From Streptomyces blattellae (GTDB lineage Bacteria; Actinomycetota; Actinomycetes; Streptomycetales; Streptomycetaceae): a DNA stretch of 64,000 bases. Shown here piece after piece: positions 34,411 through 42,232 of the stretch (position 1 is the first letter of the stretch; the number at the start of each line of letters is the position of its first letter). The position numbers and the translations under genes were made by a program. Under the pieces are notes generated by a model. That model ran no database searches. It was not told the origin of the DNA and saw nothing but the letters and a program-made list of their open reading frames with translations. The stretch is from contig NZ_WJBG01000113.1 in the NCBI RefSeq assembly GCF_009709555.1, forward strand, positions 62,001-126,000, given 5' to 3'.

Positions 34411-35196
34411 CTACGGCCAGGTGATCCACGACTCCGGGATCTCGGCGTCGAGCCGGCACACGTCCCGGCGTGCCAGTACCCGCCGGTGCAGCAGCTCGCC
34501 GGCGACCAGACGTGCCACCTCGATGGCACCCGGCGGATTGAAGTGCGTATTGTCCTGCTCGGTCGCGGTCCAGTTGAAGTACTTCTTGGTCTCCTCGACC
34601 CCGAGCCGCTGCCACAGCGCGAGCGACAGCGCCTCGATGTCCAGCAGCGCCACGTCCTCCTCGACGGCGAGCGCCCGCATGGCCGCCGGATACTCGCCGT
34701 GACTGGTCACGGCGTTGCCCTCGGCGTCGAACCGCCGCCGCTCGACGGGCGTGGCCAGCACGGGCCGCGCACCGCGGGCGCGGGCACCGTCGATGTACAG
34801 CCGCAGATAGTCCTGGAAGGTCGTCCAGGGCTCGGTGTACCGGGTCGGGTCCTCGGCCTTCTCGTCGTTGTGCGCGAACTGGACCAGCAGGAAGTCACCC
34901 GGCTGAATGACGCCGAGAATGGCATCGAGCCGCCCTTCGTCGACGAAGGACTTCGAACTCCGCCCGTTCACCGCGTGATTGGCGACGGGCCGGTCCTTGT
35001 GCAGGAAGAAGGGGAGTGCCATGCCCCACCCGGTCTCGGGAGCGAGGCGGGCGGACTTCTGGGCGGCGGTGGAATCACCGGCGATGTAGAGAGTGCGGCT
35101 ACGGCGCTCCGCGGCCCGCGCGTGGCCGGCCGCGCCGAAAGCGAGCGGAACGGCGGCAAGGGCCGCTGCGGTGGCTTGTCTCCGAGTGAGTGGCAA
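34411..35196 (-). CDS. Secreted rhamnogalacturonan acetylesterase-like SGNH hydrolase (CE12 type)
   Basis: 261 residues, signal about 1-28 (RRQATAAALAAVPLAFGAAGHARA). SGNH blocks: TLYIAGDSTAAQ with the nucleophile Ser, NHAVNGRSSKSF (Gly), LLVQFAHND (Asn) and TEQDNTHFNPPGA (Asp-His pair). GDST rather than GDSL and this ending are typical of rhamnogalacturonan O-acetylesterases, which de-acetylate pectin. The start is TTG at 35196, weakly supported by an AAAGG upstream; no ATG or GTG lies before the signal peptide. Confidence 0.87.
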   Translation of the reverse strand: MPLTRRQATAAALAAVPLAFGAAGHARAAERRSRTLYIAGDSTAAQKSARLAPETGWGMALPFFLHKDRPVANHAVNGRSSKSFVDEGRLDAILGVIQPGDFLLVQFAHNDEKAEDPTRYTEPWTTFQDYLRLYIDGARARGARPVLATPVERRRFDAEGNAVTSHGEYPAAMRALAVEEDVALLDIEALSLALWQRLGVEETKKYFNWTATEQDNTHFNPPGAIEVARLVAGELLHRRVLARRDVCRLDAEIPESWITWP

Positions 35197-35315
35197 TTCA
35201 GGTCGGCCTTTCTGCCCTCAGAAGTGCGGGACTGTATCGATGTGCGGCTGAGCCGCGTGGGGCGCGGCCGACCACGGCGAACCCGCGGCCGGCCGCGCGG
35301 CAGCCGAAGCGAGCC

Positions 35316-36650
35316 TCAGCCGTTCTGTTCCGTCCATTCGGCCTGGGCCTCGTTGAGCTGGTCGGCCATCGTGTCCAGGAAGTCCTTGGCACTCATGTCG
35401 CCCAGCAGCACCTTCTGGAAGTTCGGCTCGTTGTCGGCCTTGGAGATCGTGTTCCAGTCGGGCAGGTAGTACGGCAGCTGGACGATGGTGGTGGAGCCGT
35501 CGGACAGCGCGTCCGAGGCCAGCTTCGTGGGCTCGGCCTGCGCGACCCACGGGTCCTGCGCGGCCTCGGTGTTCGCGGGCACCTGCCCGGCGGACTCGTT
35601 GAACTTCGAGTTCGACTCGTGCGAGGAGGCGAACTCGATGAACTTCCAGGCGGCTTCCTTGTTCTCCGAGCTCTTGAACATCCCGAGCCCGTCCACCGGG
35701 TTGGACACCTGGACCCGCTTGCCGTCCGCCCCGGTCGGCTGCGGAATGCCGCGGAACTTGTCGGTCCCGAGCGCCTTCACATGGTCCTGGTACGACCCGA
35801 GGTTGTGGTTGAGCATCCCGATCGTGCCGGAGTCCCACTGCGCGACCATCTTGGTGAAGTCGTTGTTCAGGTCGGCGGACGGGGTGTCCTTCTTGTAGAG
35901 CGCCGCGTACTTCTCCAGCGCCTCGACGTTCTTCGGGTCGTTGACGGTGGTCTCGTCGCCGTTCCAGAACGAGGTGATCCCGCTCTGTCCGTACATCGCG
36001 TCCAGCGCCTGCGCGATGGACCCGGCGCCGCCGCGGATGGTGTATCCGAACTCGTTGTTCTCGGCGTCGGTCAGCTTGTCCGCGGCCTCGTAGAACTGGT
36101 CCCAGGTGGCCGGCTCGTCGAGCCCCGCCTGCTCGAACAGGTCGGTCCGGTAGTACAGCACCCCGTTGTTCGCGGAGGTCGGGACCGAGTACAGCGTGCC
36201 GTCCCCGCCCCCGGCGGCCTTCAGGGACTCGACCATGTCGTCGTTGAGCTTGCCGTTCAGGGAGGACCCGGAGAGCCGGTCGTCCAGCGGCTCCAGCGCG
36301 TCCTGCGCGGAGAAGCCGGCGAGCATGGAGGCGCCGACACCTCCGACGTCGGGCAGGCCGCCGGCCTGGATGGCGGTGTCGACCTTCGACTGGTACTCGG
36401 TGGAGGCGATGCCGACGTACTCGACGTCGATGTCGGGGTTGGCCTTCTCGAAGTCGGCGATGATCTCCTTCCAGATGTCGGTGCGCACACCGCCGTTGTT
36501 GTCCCAGAAGACGATCTTTCCCGTGCCGCTGCCCTCTTCGCCACTGGACCCGCTGCCGTCGTCACCGCAGGCGGTGGCGGTCAGCGCGAGTACGGACCCC
36601 AGGGCGACGGCGGTGGCAGCGCGCCTGCTTCTGCGGATGCTGATCTTCAT
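35316..36650 (-). CDS. ABC transporter sugar-binding lipoprotein
   Basis: 444 residues, lipoprotein signal with lipobox LTATAC (Cys about 28), followed by a flexible GSGSSGEEGSG linker and the family 1 solute-binding fold: KIVFWDNNGG, TAIQAGGLPDVGG, YSVPTSANNGVLYYRTDLFEQAGL, FKSSENKEAAWKFIEFASS. It likely binds an oligosaccharide or uronide from pectin (inference). It lies between polysaccharide-degrading genes, 7 kb away from the two permease genes at 43.5-45.3 kb rather than next to them. The leader GAAGAGAGCCGACCA is similar to that of the PL1 lyase. Confidence 0.9.
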   Translation of the reverse strand: MKISIRRSRRAATAVALGSVLALTATACGDDGSGSSGEEGSGTGKIVFWDNNGGVRTDIWKEIIADFEKANPDIDVEYVGIASTEYQSKVDTAIQAGGLPDVGGVGASMLAGFSAQDALEPLDDRLSGSSLNGKLNDDMVESLKAAGGGDGTLYSVPTSANNGVLYYRTDLFEQAGLDEPATWDQFYEAADKLTDAENNEFGYTIRGGAGSIAQALDAMYGQSGITSFWNGDETTVNDPKNVEALEKYAALYKKDTPSADLNNDFTKMVAQWDSGTIGMLNHNLGSYQDHVKALGTDKFRGIPQPTGADGKRVQVSNPVDGLGMFKSSENKEAAWKFIEFASSHESNSKFNESAGQVPANTEAAQDPWVAQAEPTKLASDALSDGSTTIVQLPYYLPDWNTISKADNEPNFQKVLLGDMSAKDFLDTMADQLNEAQAEWTEQNG

Positions 36651-36701
36651 TGGTCGGCTCTCTTCGTCTGGTTCCAGCGGAGATATGAAGTTGTGCGGGG
36701 G

Positions 36702-38660
36702 TCAGCGACGGGCGTACGGCGCCCAGTCGTCGGTGCCCTTGAGGTAGTCGGCGACGGTGTACGAGCCCGCCTCCGCGTCACCCATCTGCGGCCGGTCCGC
36801 GCTCACGGCGGCCCCGGGCCCGGAGTTCCGGTACTCGGCGAACCGCGCGTCCTTCCACGAGAACCCGCTCATGTCGGTCCACGGCGAGGACTTGATCGCG
36901 GCGGGCAGCTCGGTGTTCCGGATCAGCACCTGGGCGACCGCGGCGGGTTCCCCGCCCGGATGCCAGGGCCGCCCCAGATGGAACGTCCCGTCCGGCGCGT
37001 CGCTGACCACCTTCGAGTCGGTGATCAAGAACCCGTACGGGTTGCCCGTCCAGGTCGAAGCGGCCGTGATGTAGCCGTTGTTGGTGTCGGAGCCCCGGCT
37101 CAGCGCCCTGATGACCGACCGCTCGACGACCGTCGTGGCCCGCCCGTAGATGAAGTCGACATCGCCCTCGATGTACGAGTCGCGGACATAGACCCGGCTG
37201 ATCACGTCCAGCCTGGGACTGTCGGTCATCAGCGTGTCCTGGTTCCCCAGGAAGGCGGTGTCCTCGAAGACGATCCGGTCGCCGGTCGTCTTCATGGCGA
37301 GGGCCTGCTCACCGTTCAGCTCGTGCGCGGCCTCGTCGAAGTCGTTGCTGAAGGTGAGATTGCGGGCGGTGACGTCGTTCGCGGCGATCCGTACCGTGGC
37401 GCTGCCCGTGGAACCCCCGTACGCCGCCGGGGTGTCGTAGACGATGACGGTGTCCGACCGGTCCTGTCCGGTCCCCTCCAGCACGATGTTCGGCTTGGTC
37501 GCGGGGATGACCACCTTCTCGCGGTACGTCCCCGGCGCGACCGAGATCGTCACCGTACTGGCGTTGCCGTCCGGCACGGCGTCCACCGCGGCCTGCACGG
37601 TCGGGTAGTCGGCCGGAACGTGCAGGGTCGTGCCGACGCGCTGCTGCGGCCCGGAGAACTGCTTCACCAGCGCGGGCACGGCGGCGGCCGGGTCCGGCCG
37701 GTAGTCGTAGAACTCCCGCGGATCGAAGGCCGTGCCCCATGCGTCGGTCCGCCCGGTCGTGTTCTTCAGGATCGACCCGCGCTGCACCAGTTCCGCGGTG
37801 GCGTCGGCCTGGTAGGGGTGCTGGACACCGTCGTAGTAGCTGTTCTCGATGACCATCCTGGTCCGGCCGCGCGACCAACTGCCGTACGTCCACACCGGGT
37901 CGCCGTCGTCGACCTGGTCCGAGAAGTAGTTGTTGTACAGGTGGGCGTAAGCGCAGTTGTCGGCCGACGGATTGCGCTGCTTCGTCCCGGAGAACCAGTT
38001 GTGGTCCATGGTGATCTGGGTCTGGACGTTGTCCGTCCAGCCGATCCCGACCGCCTTGTTGTGGTTCGCGAACTGGTTGTAGGAGACGGTGATGTACTGA
38101 CTGTCCTTGCGGATGTCGAGCAGCCCGTCGCCCATGTGCTCGAAGCGGTTGTGATCGATCCACACATGGTCGGCGGTGTCCATCTGGATGGCGTCGAAGT
38201 CGGTGGTCTTGCCGTCCCAGTCACCCTCGACGTACGAGTCGCGGATCGTCAGATTGCGGATGATGACGTTGCTCGTGCCCGGGGCGAGGTGCAGCTCCCC
38301 GTGGACGATCTCGCCGGTGTCGCCGACGCCGGTGATCGTCTTGTTGGAGCCGACCACGATGTCCGAACCGAAGGGCGCGACGTCGATCGACCCCGATACC
38401 CGGATGATGTACGGCTCGGGCGCCGCCGCGTACCTGGCCAGCGAGGCCTGGTCGGTGACGGTGACGACCTTGCCGCCCGCGCCTCCGGTGGTGCCGCCGG
38501 CGAGGGAGGCGAAGCCATGGGGGGTGTCGGAGAACCGGGGTGCGGCGGGCGCGGCGGCATCCGCGTCCCCGACCGTGCCCAGTCCCAGCGCGGCCACCAG
38601 GCCCGCGACGGCGGCGAGGGCTCTGCCCGCATCGGGCAAGCGCTTGCTACGGAAGTGCAT
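36702..38660 (-). CDS. Bifunctional secreted pectate lyase (PL1) - pectin methylesterase (CE8) fusion
   Basis: 652 residues. Signal peptide about 10-37 (ending GDADAA). PL1 helix about 40-335: NVIIRNLTIRDSYVEGDW, DFDAIQMDTADHVWIDHNRF, MDHNWFSGTKQRNPS, AYAHLYNNYF. CE8 helix about 340-650: TLHVPADYPTVQAAVDAVP, FLGNQDTLMTDS, YIEGDVDFIYGRATTVVE, HLGRPWHPGG. All three CE8 active-site segments are intact. One secreted polypeptide can thus both demethylate and cleave homogalacturonan. ATG 38660 chosen; an upstream ATG at 38684 lacks a ribosome site. Codons 4-8 contain the palindrome GCAAGCGCTTGC. Confidence 0.9.
   Translation of the reverse strand: MHFRSKRLPDAGRALAAVAGLVAALGLGTVGDADAAAPAAPRFSDTPHGFASLAGGTTGGAGGKVVTVTDQASLARYAAAPEPYIIRVSGSIDVAPFGSDIVVGSNKTITGVGDTGEIVHGELHLAPGTSNVIIRNLTIRDSYVEGDWDGKTTDFDAIQMDTADHVWIDHNRFEHMGDGLLDIRKDSQYITVSYNQFANHNKAVGIGWTDNVQTQITMDHNWFSGTKQRNPSADNCAYAHLYNNYFSDQVDDGDPVWTYGSWSRGRTRMVIENSYYDGVQHPYQADATAELVQRGSILKNTTGRTDAWGTAFDPREFYDYRPDPAAAVPALVKQFSGPQQRVGTTLHVPADYPTVQAAVDAVPDGNASTVTISVAPGTYREKVVIPATKPNIVLEGTGQDRSDTVIVYDTPAAYGGSTGSATVRIAANDVTARNLTFSNDFDEAAHELNGEQALAMKTTGDRIVFEDTAFLGNQDTLMTDSPRLDVISRVYVRDSYIEGDVDFIYGRATTVVERSVIRALSRGSDTNNGYITAASTWTGNPYGFLITDSKVVSDAPDGTFHLGRPWHPGGEPAAVAQVLIRNTELPAAIKSSPWTDMSGFSWKDARFAEYRNSGPGAAVSADRPQMGDAEAGSYTVADYLKGTDDWAPYARR
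38636..38647. promoter_or_regulatory. LacI-type palindrome GCAAGCGCTTGC at the start of the PL1-CE8 gene
   Basis: A 12-bp perfect palindrome with the CG centre typical of LacI-family operators. It lies within codons 5-8 of the minus-strand fusion gene, so it could act as a roadblock operator. Related sites occur at 45400-45436 and 47429-47446. Confidence 0.45.
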
Positions 38661-38698
38661 CTTCTTGCGGCTCCCAACTGGCATACGGCTCAAGCGGC

Positions 38699-38746
38699 TT
38701 ACAGAGGGCTGATCTGGCAGGCGGGTTTTACAGAGGGCTGATCTGG
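38699..38746. repeat. 19-bp direct repeat spanning the GH43 stop codon
   Basis: TTACAGAGGGCTGATCTGG occurs at 38699-38717 and 38728-38746. The second copy is the stop plus last codons (QISPL) of the minus-strand GH43 gene; the first is an exact copy 10 bp beyond it. Confidence 0.85.
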
Positions 38747-40236
38747 AAGTGCGTGAAGGTGGCGGCGCCGGCGTGTCCCTGACCGGCGGGCGCGGATGCG
38801 AACAGACCGAGCAGCGCGCCGACCCAGCGCCATGGGGTGGCGGCGAAGACCTGGCCGGAGGGCTCCCAGCCGTCGCCGGTGTCGTAGTGGAAGCGGCAGC
38901 GGGCGCCCGCACCGATCTCGACGCGCAGAAGGGCCCGGCCATCCGGGGCGAGGCGCGGGTGGCCGGCGTCCCGCTCCGCCTCCGCGACGGCCTCGGCGAA
39001 CCGGTGCACGAGGTGGACCGTCCCGTCGGCCGCCCGCTGGAGCCCGATCCAGCCGAACGCGTCACCGAGGACGGCGAGCCCGGCCCGCGCCCCCGGCTCC
39101 GCACCGTCCAAGTGCAGTTCCACCTCGGCCGCCGAGGGAGTACCGGGCAGCCGCTGGGTGAGGATGTTCGGCAGTTTCCGCAGGTCGTGCGCGTCCGCCG
39201 AACGGACACAGGCCAGCCGGAGGCCGTCGCCGGAGTGCTGCGTGGCCCAGCCCTCCCCGGGGTTGGCGGTCCAGCTCCACTGGCGGCCGAAGCGTCCGCC
39301 GGGGAAGTCGTCGTCGGTGGCGGGCGCGGTCGGCGGCTGGGGTGGCAGGTCCGGTCTGGCGTGTACGGCGACGGGGGCGCCCTCGTCGCCGAGCACCGGC
39401 CAGCCGTCCGTGCCCCACCGCATCGGCTGGAGGTGGACGACCCGGCCGTACGCACCGCGCTGCTGGAAGTGCAGGAACCAGTCCTCGCCGGAGGGGGTGC
39501 GCACCCAGCCGCCCTGGTGCGGCCCGTTGACGTCGGTGTCCTTCTGCTCCAGGACGATCCGCTCCTCGTACGGCCCGAAGAAGCCCTGGGAGCGGAAGGC
39601 GCCCTGCCAGCCGGTCTCCACTCCCCCGGCGGGGGCGAGGATCCAGAACCAGCCGTCGTGCCGGTAGAGCTTGGGGCCTTCCAGGGTGAACCAGCCGGGG
39701 ATGCGGTCTCCGTCGACGATCACCTTGCCCTCGTCGAGGAGTGACGTCCCGTCAGGGTGCATTCGATGGCCGGTAAGGCGGTTCTTGATGCCGGAGCGGG
39801 ACTTTGCCCAGGCGTGGACCAGGTAGGCCTCGCCGGTCTCGTCGTCCCAGAGGGGGCAGGGGTCGATCAGGCCCTTGCCCGCCTTGAGGAGGTGGGGCTG
39901 GGTCCAGGGGCCGCGGATCTCGGGGGCGTTGATCTGGTGGATGCCCTGGTCGGGGTCGCCCCAGAAGATCCAGAAGCGGTCGTCGTGGTGGCGGAGGGCG
40001 GGTGCCCAGACCCCGCAGTCATGGCGCGGGGACGTGAACTCGGCCGCCGGCTCCAGGCTGCCGAGCGCGTGGCCGACCAGGGTCCAGTTGACCAGGTCGC
40101 GGGAGTGGAGCAGGGGCAGTCCGGGTGCGCGGCCGAAGCTGGAGGCGGTGAGGTAGAAGTCGTCGCCCACGCGGACCACGTCCGGGTCGGACCAGTCGGC
40201 GTTCAGGACCGGGTTGCGGTAGGTGTCGGTCGTCAT
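38728..40236 (-). CDS. GH43-family glycosidase, intracellular
   Basis: 502 residues without signal peptide. N-terminal GH43 propeller about 5-300: YRNPVLNADWSDPDVVRVGDDFYLTASSF (base Asp), WAPALRHHDDRFWIFWG, LIDPCPLWDDETGEAYLVHAW (pKa Asp), FTLEGPKLYRHDGWFWI (acid Glu). C-terminal beta-sandwich about 320-500 typical of GH43/DUF1349-type modules. It probably trims imported oligosaccharides (beta-xyloside, arabinoside or galactoside). ATG 40236 is used because it overlaps the stop of the upstream gene (ATGA) and starts at the conserved YRNPVL. Confidence 0.9.
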   Translation of the reverse strand: MTTDTYRNPVLNADWSDPDVVRVGDDFYLTASSFGRAPGLPLLHSRDLVNWTLVGHALGSLEPAAEFTSPRHDCGVWAPALRHHDDRFWIFWGDPDQGIHQINAPEIRGPWTQPHLLKAGKGLIDPCPLWDDETGEAYLVHAWAKSRSGIKNRLTGHRMHPDGTSLLDEGKVIVDGDRIPGWFTLEGPKLYRHDGWFWILAPAGGVETGWQGAFRSQGFFGPYEERIVLEQKDTDVNGPHQGGWVRTPSGEDWFLHFQQRGAYGRVVHLQPMRWGTDGWPVLGDEGAPVAVHARPDLPPQPPTAPATDDDFPGGRFGRQWSWTANPGEGWATQHSGDGLRLACVRSADAHDLRKLPNILTQRLPGTPSAAEVELHLDGAEPGARAGLAVLGDAFGWIGLQRAADGTVHLVHRFAEAVAEAERDAGHPRLAPDGRALLRVEIGAGARCRFHYDTGDGWEPSGQVFAATPWRWVGALLGLFASAPAGQGHAGAATFTHFQISPL

Positions 40237-41078
40237 GGGCTCACCGCCTTGCGGACCAGGGACGCCGCTTCGAGCCGGCTGATCCGGCCGTCGGCGACGA
40301 CGGTGACGATCCGGCGGACGGCGGTCTCGCCGGGCGGGATCGGCAGCCGCTCCTCGGCGGCCAGGGAGGAGCCGACGCCGGGGTACTCCGTGGCGCGCAC
40401 GAACCACTGGTCCCGGCGGGTCTGTTCGGTGGCCCCGGCGAAGACCAGGGTCCAGGTCGAACCCGCGAGAGCGACCCAGGGGGCGCGGGTGCCGTGGACC
40501 TCCTGCTCGCCCTCGCGGTCGATGGTGAACACGTCCGGCGCCGCGGACTCCTTGCGCGCCCGCCAGAAGAAGCCGCCGTAGGCCGCGCCGGGGCGGCCGT
40601 TGGTGGCCGGGCTGCCGATCGACAGCGGGGCGGACGTGATGTTGGTGAGCGAGAAAGTGAGGTCCAACGCCCAGGCGGCGTCGGTGAGTTCGGTGGCCGC
40701 CACGGTACGGCGCTCGCGCAGCAGCTCGGTGCCCGCGGCCACCCAGCGCAGTTCCTCCACGAAGCCGTCGGGGTCGCGGAGCTGGAACGCGGTGTGCCGC
40801 TGGGCTCCGTGGTTGTCCAGCTCGGTGGGGCCCCGGTCGCGGACGTAGGTGCGCCCGCCCCAGAAGTTGTGCCCCTCGACGTCGGGAACGGCGACACCGA
40901 CGCCGAGGTGGTGTGTGTGGTCGGCGGGGCTCAGCTCGGTGACCGCCGTGCCGGCCAGGGTGGTGACGGGGTGCAGATAGGGGCGTGGGGAGAGCCGGGG
41001 GGCCAGCTCTGGCCGCGTCGTGTAGCGGGCGACCGGGCGGCCCGCGACGCGCAGGACCGCGGAGTCGGTGGTCGTCAT
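40233..41078 (-). CDS. DUF6807 (PmoA-family) protein
   Basis: 281 residues. SPADHTHHLGVGVAVPDVEGHNFWGGRTY and GAAYGGFFWRARKESAAPDVF are characteristic of DUF6807, annotated 'PmoA family' in many genomes although not a methane monooxygenase. The fold is galactose-mutarotase-like by family knowledge. The gene is regularly found beside Gfo/Idh oxidoreductases in sugar loci, as here; role unproven. Start overlaps the Gfo/Idh stop (TGATG); stop overlaps the GH43 start (ATGA). Confidence 0.82.
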   Translation of the reverse strand: MTTTDSAVLRVAGRPVARYTTRPELAPRLSPRPYLHPVTTLAGTAVTELSPADHTHHLGVGVAVPDVEGHNFWGGRTYVRDRGPTELDNHGAQRHTAFQLRDPDGFVEELRWVAAGTELLRERRTVAATELTDAAWALDLTFSLTNITSAPLSIGSPATNGRPGAAYGGFFWRARKESAAPDVFTIDREGEQEVHGTRAPWVALAGSTWTLVFAGATEQTRRDQWFVRATEYPGVGSSLAAEERLPIPPGETAVRRIVTVVADGRISRLEAASLVRKAVSP

Positions 41079-42232
41079 CAGGTGCTCACCTCTTTCGGGC
41101 GCGCTTGCGGGAACGCCCAGGGGGCGCCCAGCTCGGAGTAGAGGGAGAGGGTGTCGGCGGCGGCTGCGACGAGTCCGTCGACGCCGGGGACCACCCGTCG
41201 GCCCTCGTCGGGCAGGAAGTGCCAGGCCTCCTCCGGCAGCGGGGCCGGGTCGGGGGCCAGTCGAATCGCTTCAACGACCTTCATGAAGGCGCCCGTCGAG
41301 TCCGGCGTGACCAGCAGCCCGGCCCCGGTGGTGACGTGGTCGACGAGGTTCTCCAGCAGGTCCGTACGGCCGTACTCGGTCTCCTCGGGACCGTGGTCGG
41401 CGCGCTGGAGCAGCACGCGGTCCTGCTTGTACCAGAAGGTGATCCGGCCCCGGCTGCCGTGCACGAGGACGTACGGCTCGTCGGGATCCTCGGCGCACAG
41501 CGTCGCGGCGACGGTGACCGGGCGGCCCGCTGTGCTGGTGACGCGGACGCAGGAGGTGTCGTCGGACTCGATGTCGTTGGCGCGCAGCAGCTCGGTCTCG
41601 ATGCCGGTGACGTCCTCGGCGCGGGTCGTGCCGTTCAGCGCGAGGGCGGTGGCGACGGCGTGCGCGAGCGGGTTGGTCAGCGCACCGTCGATCACATCGA
41701 CACCGTTCAGCCGCCGCTTGCCCGCCCACGGCGCACGCCGGTAGTACGCCTCGGCGCGCGCCCAGGCGCCCGCCCCGCCGATGCCGGCCGGCTCCCCGAT
41801 CGCCCCCTCGGCGATCAGCTCGCGGATCACCGGCACGGCGTGCGAGCCCAGCGACTGGAACCCGATCTGGCAGGCGACGCCCGCGCGGGCGACCCCGTCG
41901 GCCATCCGCCGGAACTCGGCGTACGACGGCGCCGGCGGCTTCTCCAGCAGCAGGTGCACTCCCCGCTCGGCGGCCGCCAGGGCGAGGTCGGTGTGGGTCG
42001 GGATCGGTGTGCAGATCACCGCGATCCGCGCGCCGGTGGAGTCGAGGAGGGCGCCGAAGTCAGCGGACTGCTCGGGCGTGCCGAGGCCGTCGGGGAGCTC
42101 GGCGGCGGCCAGCGGGGTCAGCTCGCAGATGCCCGCCAGGCGGACGATGCCCTTGTCCTGAAGGCGGCGGATGTTGTCGAGGTGCCAGCGGCCGTGGCCC
42201 CGCGCTCCCGCCAGGACGATGTCTGTGCTCAT
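41078..42232 (-). CDS. Gfo/Idh/MocA-family NAD(P)-dependent oxidoreductase
   Basis: 384 residues. N-terminal Rossmann with DIVLAGARGHGRWHLDNIRRL, then VICTPIPTHTDLALAAAERGVHLLLEKPPAPS, with the hallmark EKPP motif near residue 95. The C-terminal alpha/beta substrate domain is normal in length. It acts in the cytoplasm on an imported sugar; a sugar 1-dehydrogenase role (as for Azospirillum L-arabinose dehydrogenase, the same superfamily) is possible. Overlaps both neighbours by ATGA-type junctions, so firmly in the permease-lyase operon. Confidence 0.88.
   Translation of the reverse strand: MSTDIVLAGARGHGRWHLDNIRRLQDKGIVRLAGICELTPLAAAELPDGLGTPEQSADFGALLDSTGARIAVICTPIPTHTDLALAAAERGVHLLLEKPPAPSYAEFRRMADGVARAGVACQIGFQSLGSHAVPVIRELIAEGAIGEPAGIGGAGAWARAEAYYRRAPWAGKRRLNGVDVIDGALTNPLAHAVATALALNGTTRAEDVTGIETELLRANDIESDDTSCVRVTSTAGRPVTVAATLCAEDPDEPYVLVHGSRGRITFWYKQDRVLLQRADHGPEETEYGRTDLLENLVDHVTTGAGLLVTPDSTGAFMKVVEAIRLAPDPAPLPEEAWHFLPDEGRRVVPGVDGLVAAAADTLSLYSELGAPWAFPQARPKEVST
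41261..41274. promoter_or_regulatory. Degenerate LacI-like palindrome inside the Gfo/Idh gene
   Basis: TCGAATCGCTTCAA (complement TTGAAGCGATTCGA) matches the TTGAA-NCGN-TTCAA LacI pattern at all but one arm position. It lies within coding sequence and may be chance; listed because three better sites occur in the same gene set. Confidence 0.25.

Noticed and set aside
31373..34702. 1109-codon plus-strand open frame across the pectinesterase and lyase genes
   Set aside because: Opposite strand holds three well-supported enzymes with signal peptides; the plus frame is low-complexity and motif-free.
35190..38741. 1183-codon plus-strand open frame
   Set aside because: Shadow of the binding protein and the PL1-CE8 fusion on the other strand; no domain recognisable.
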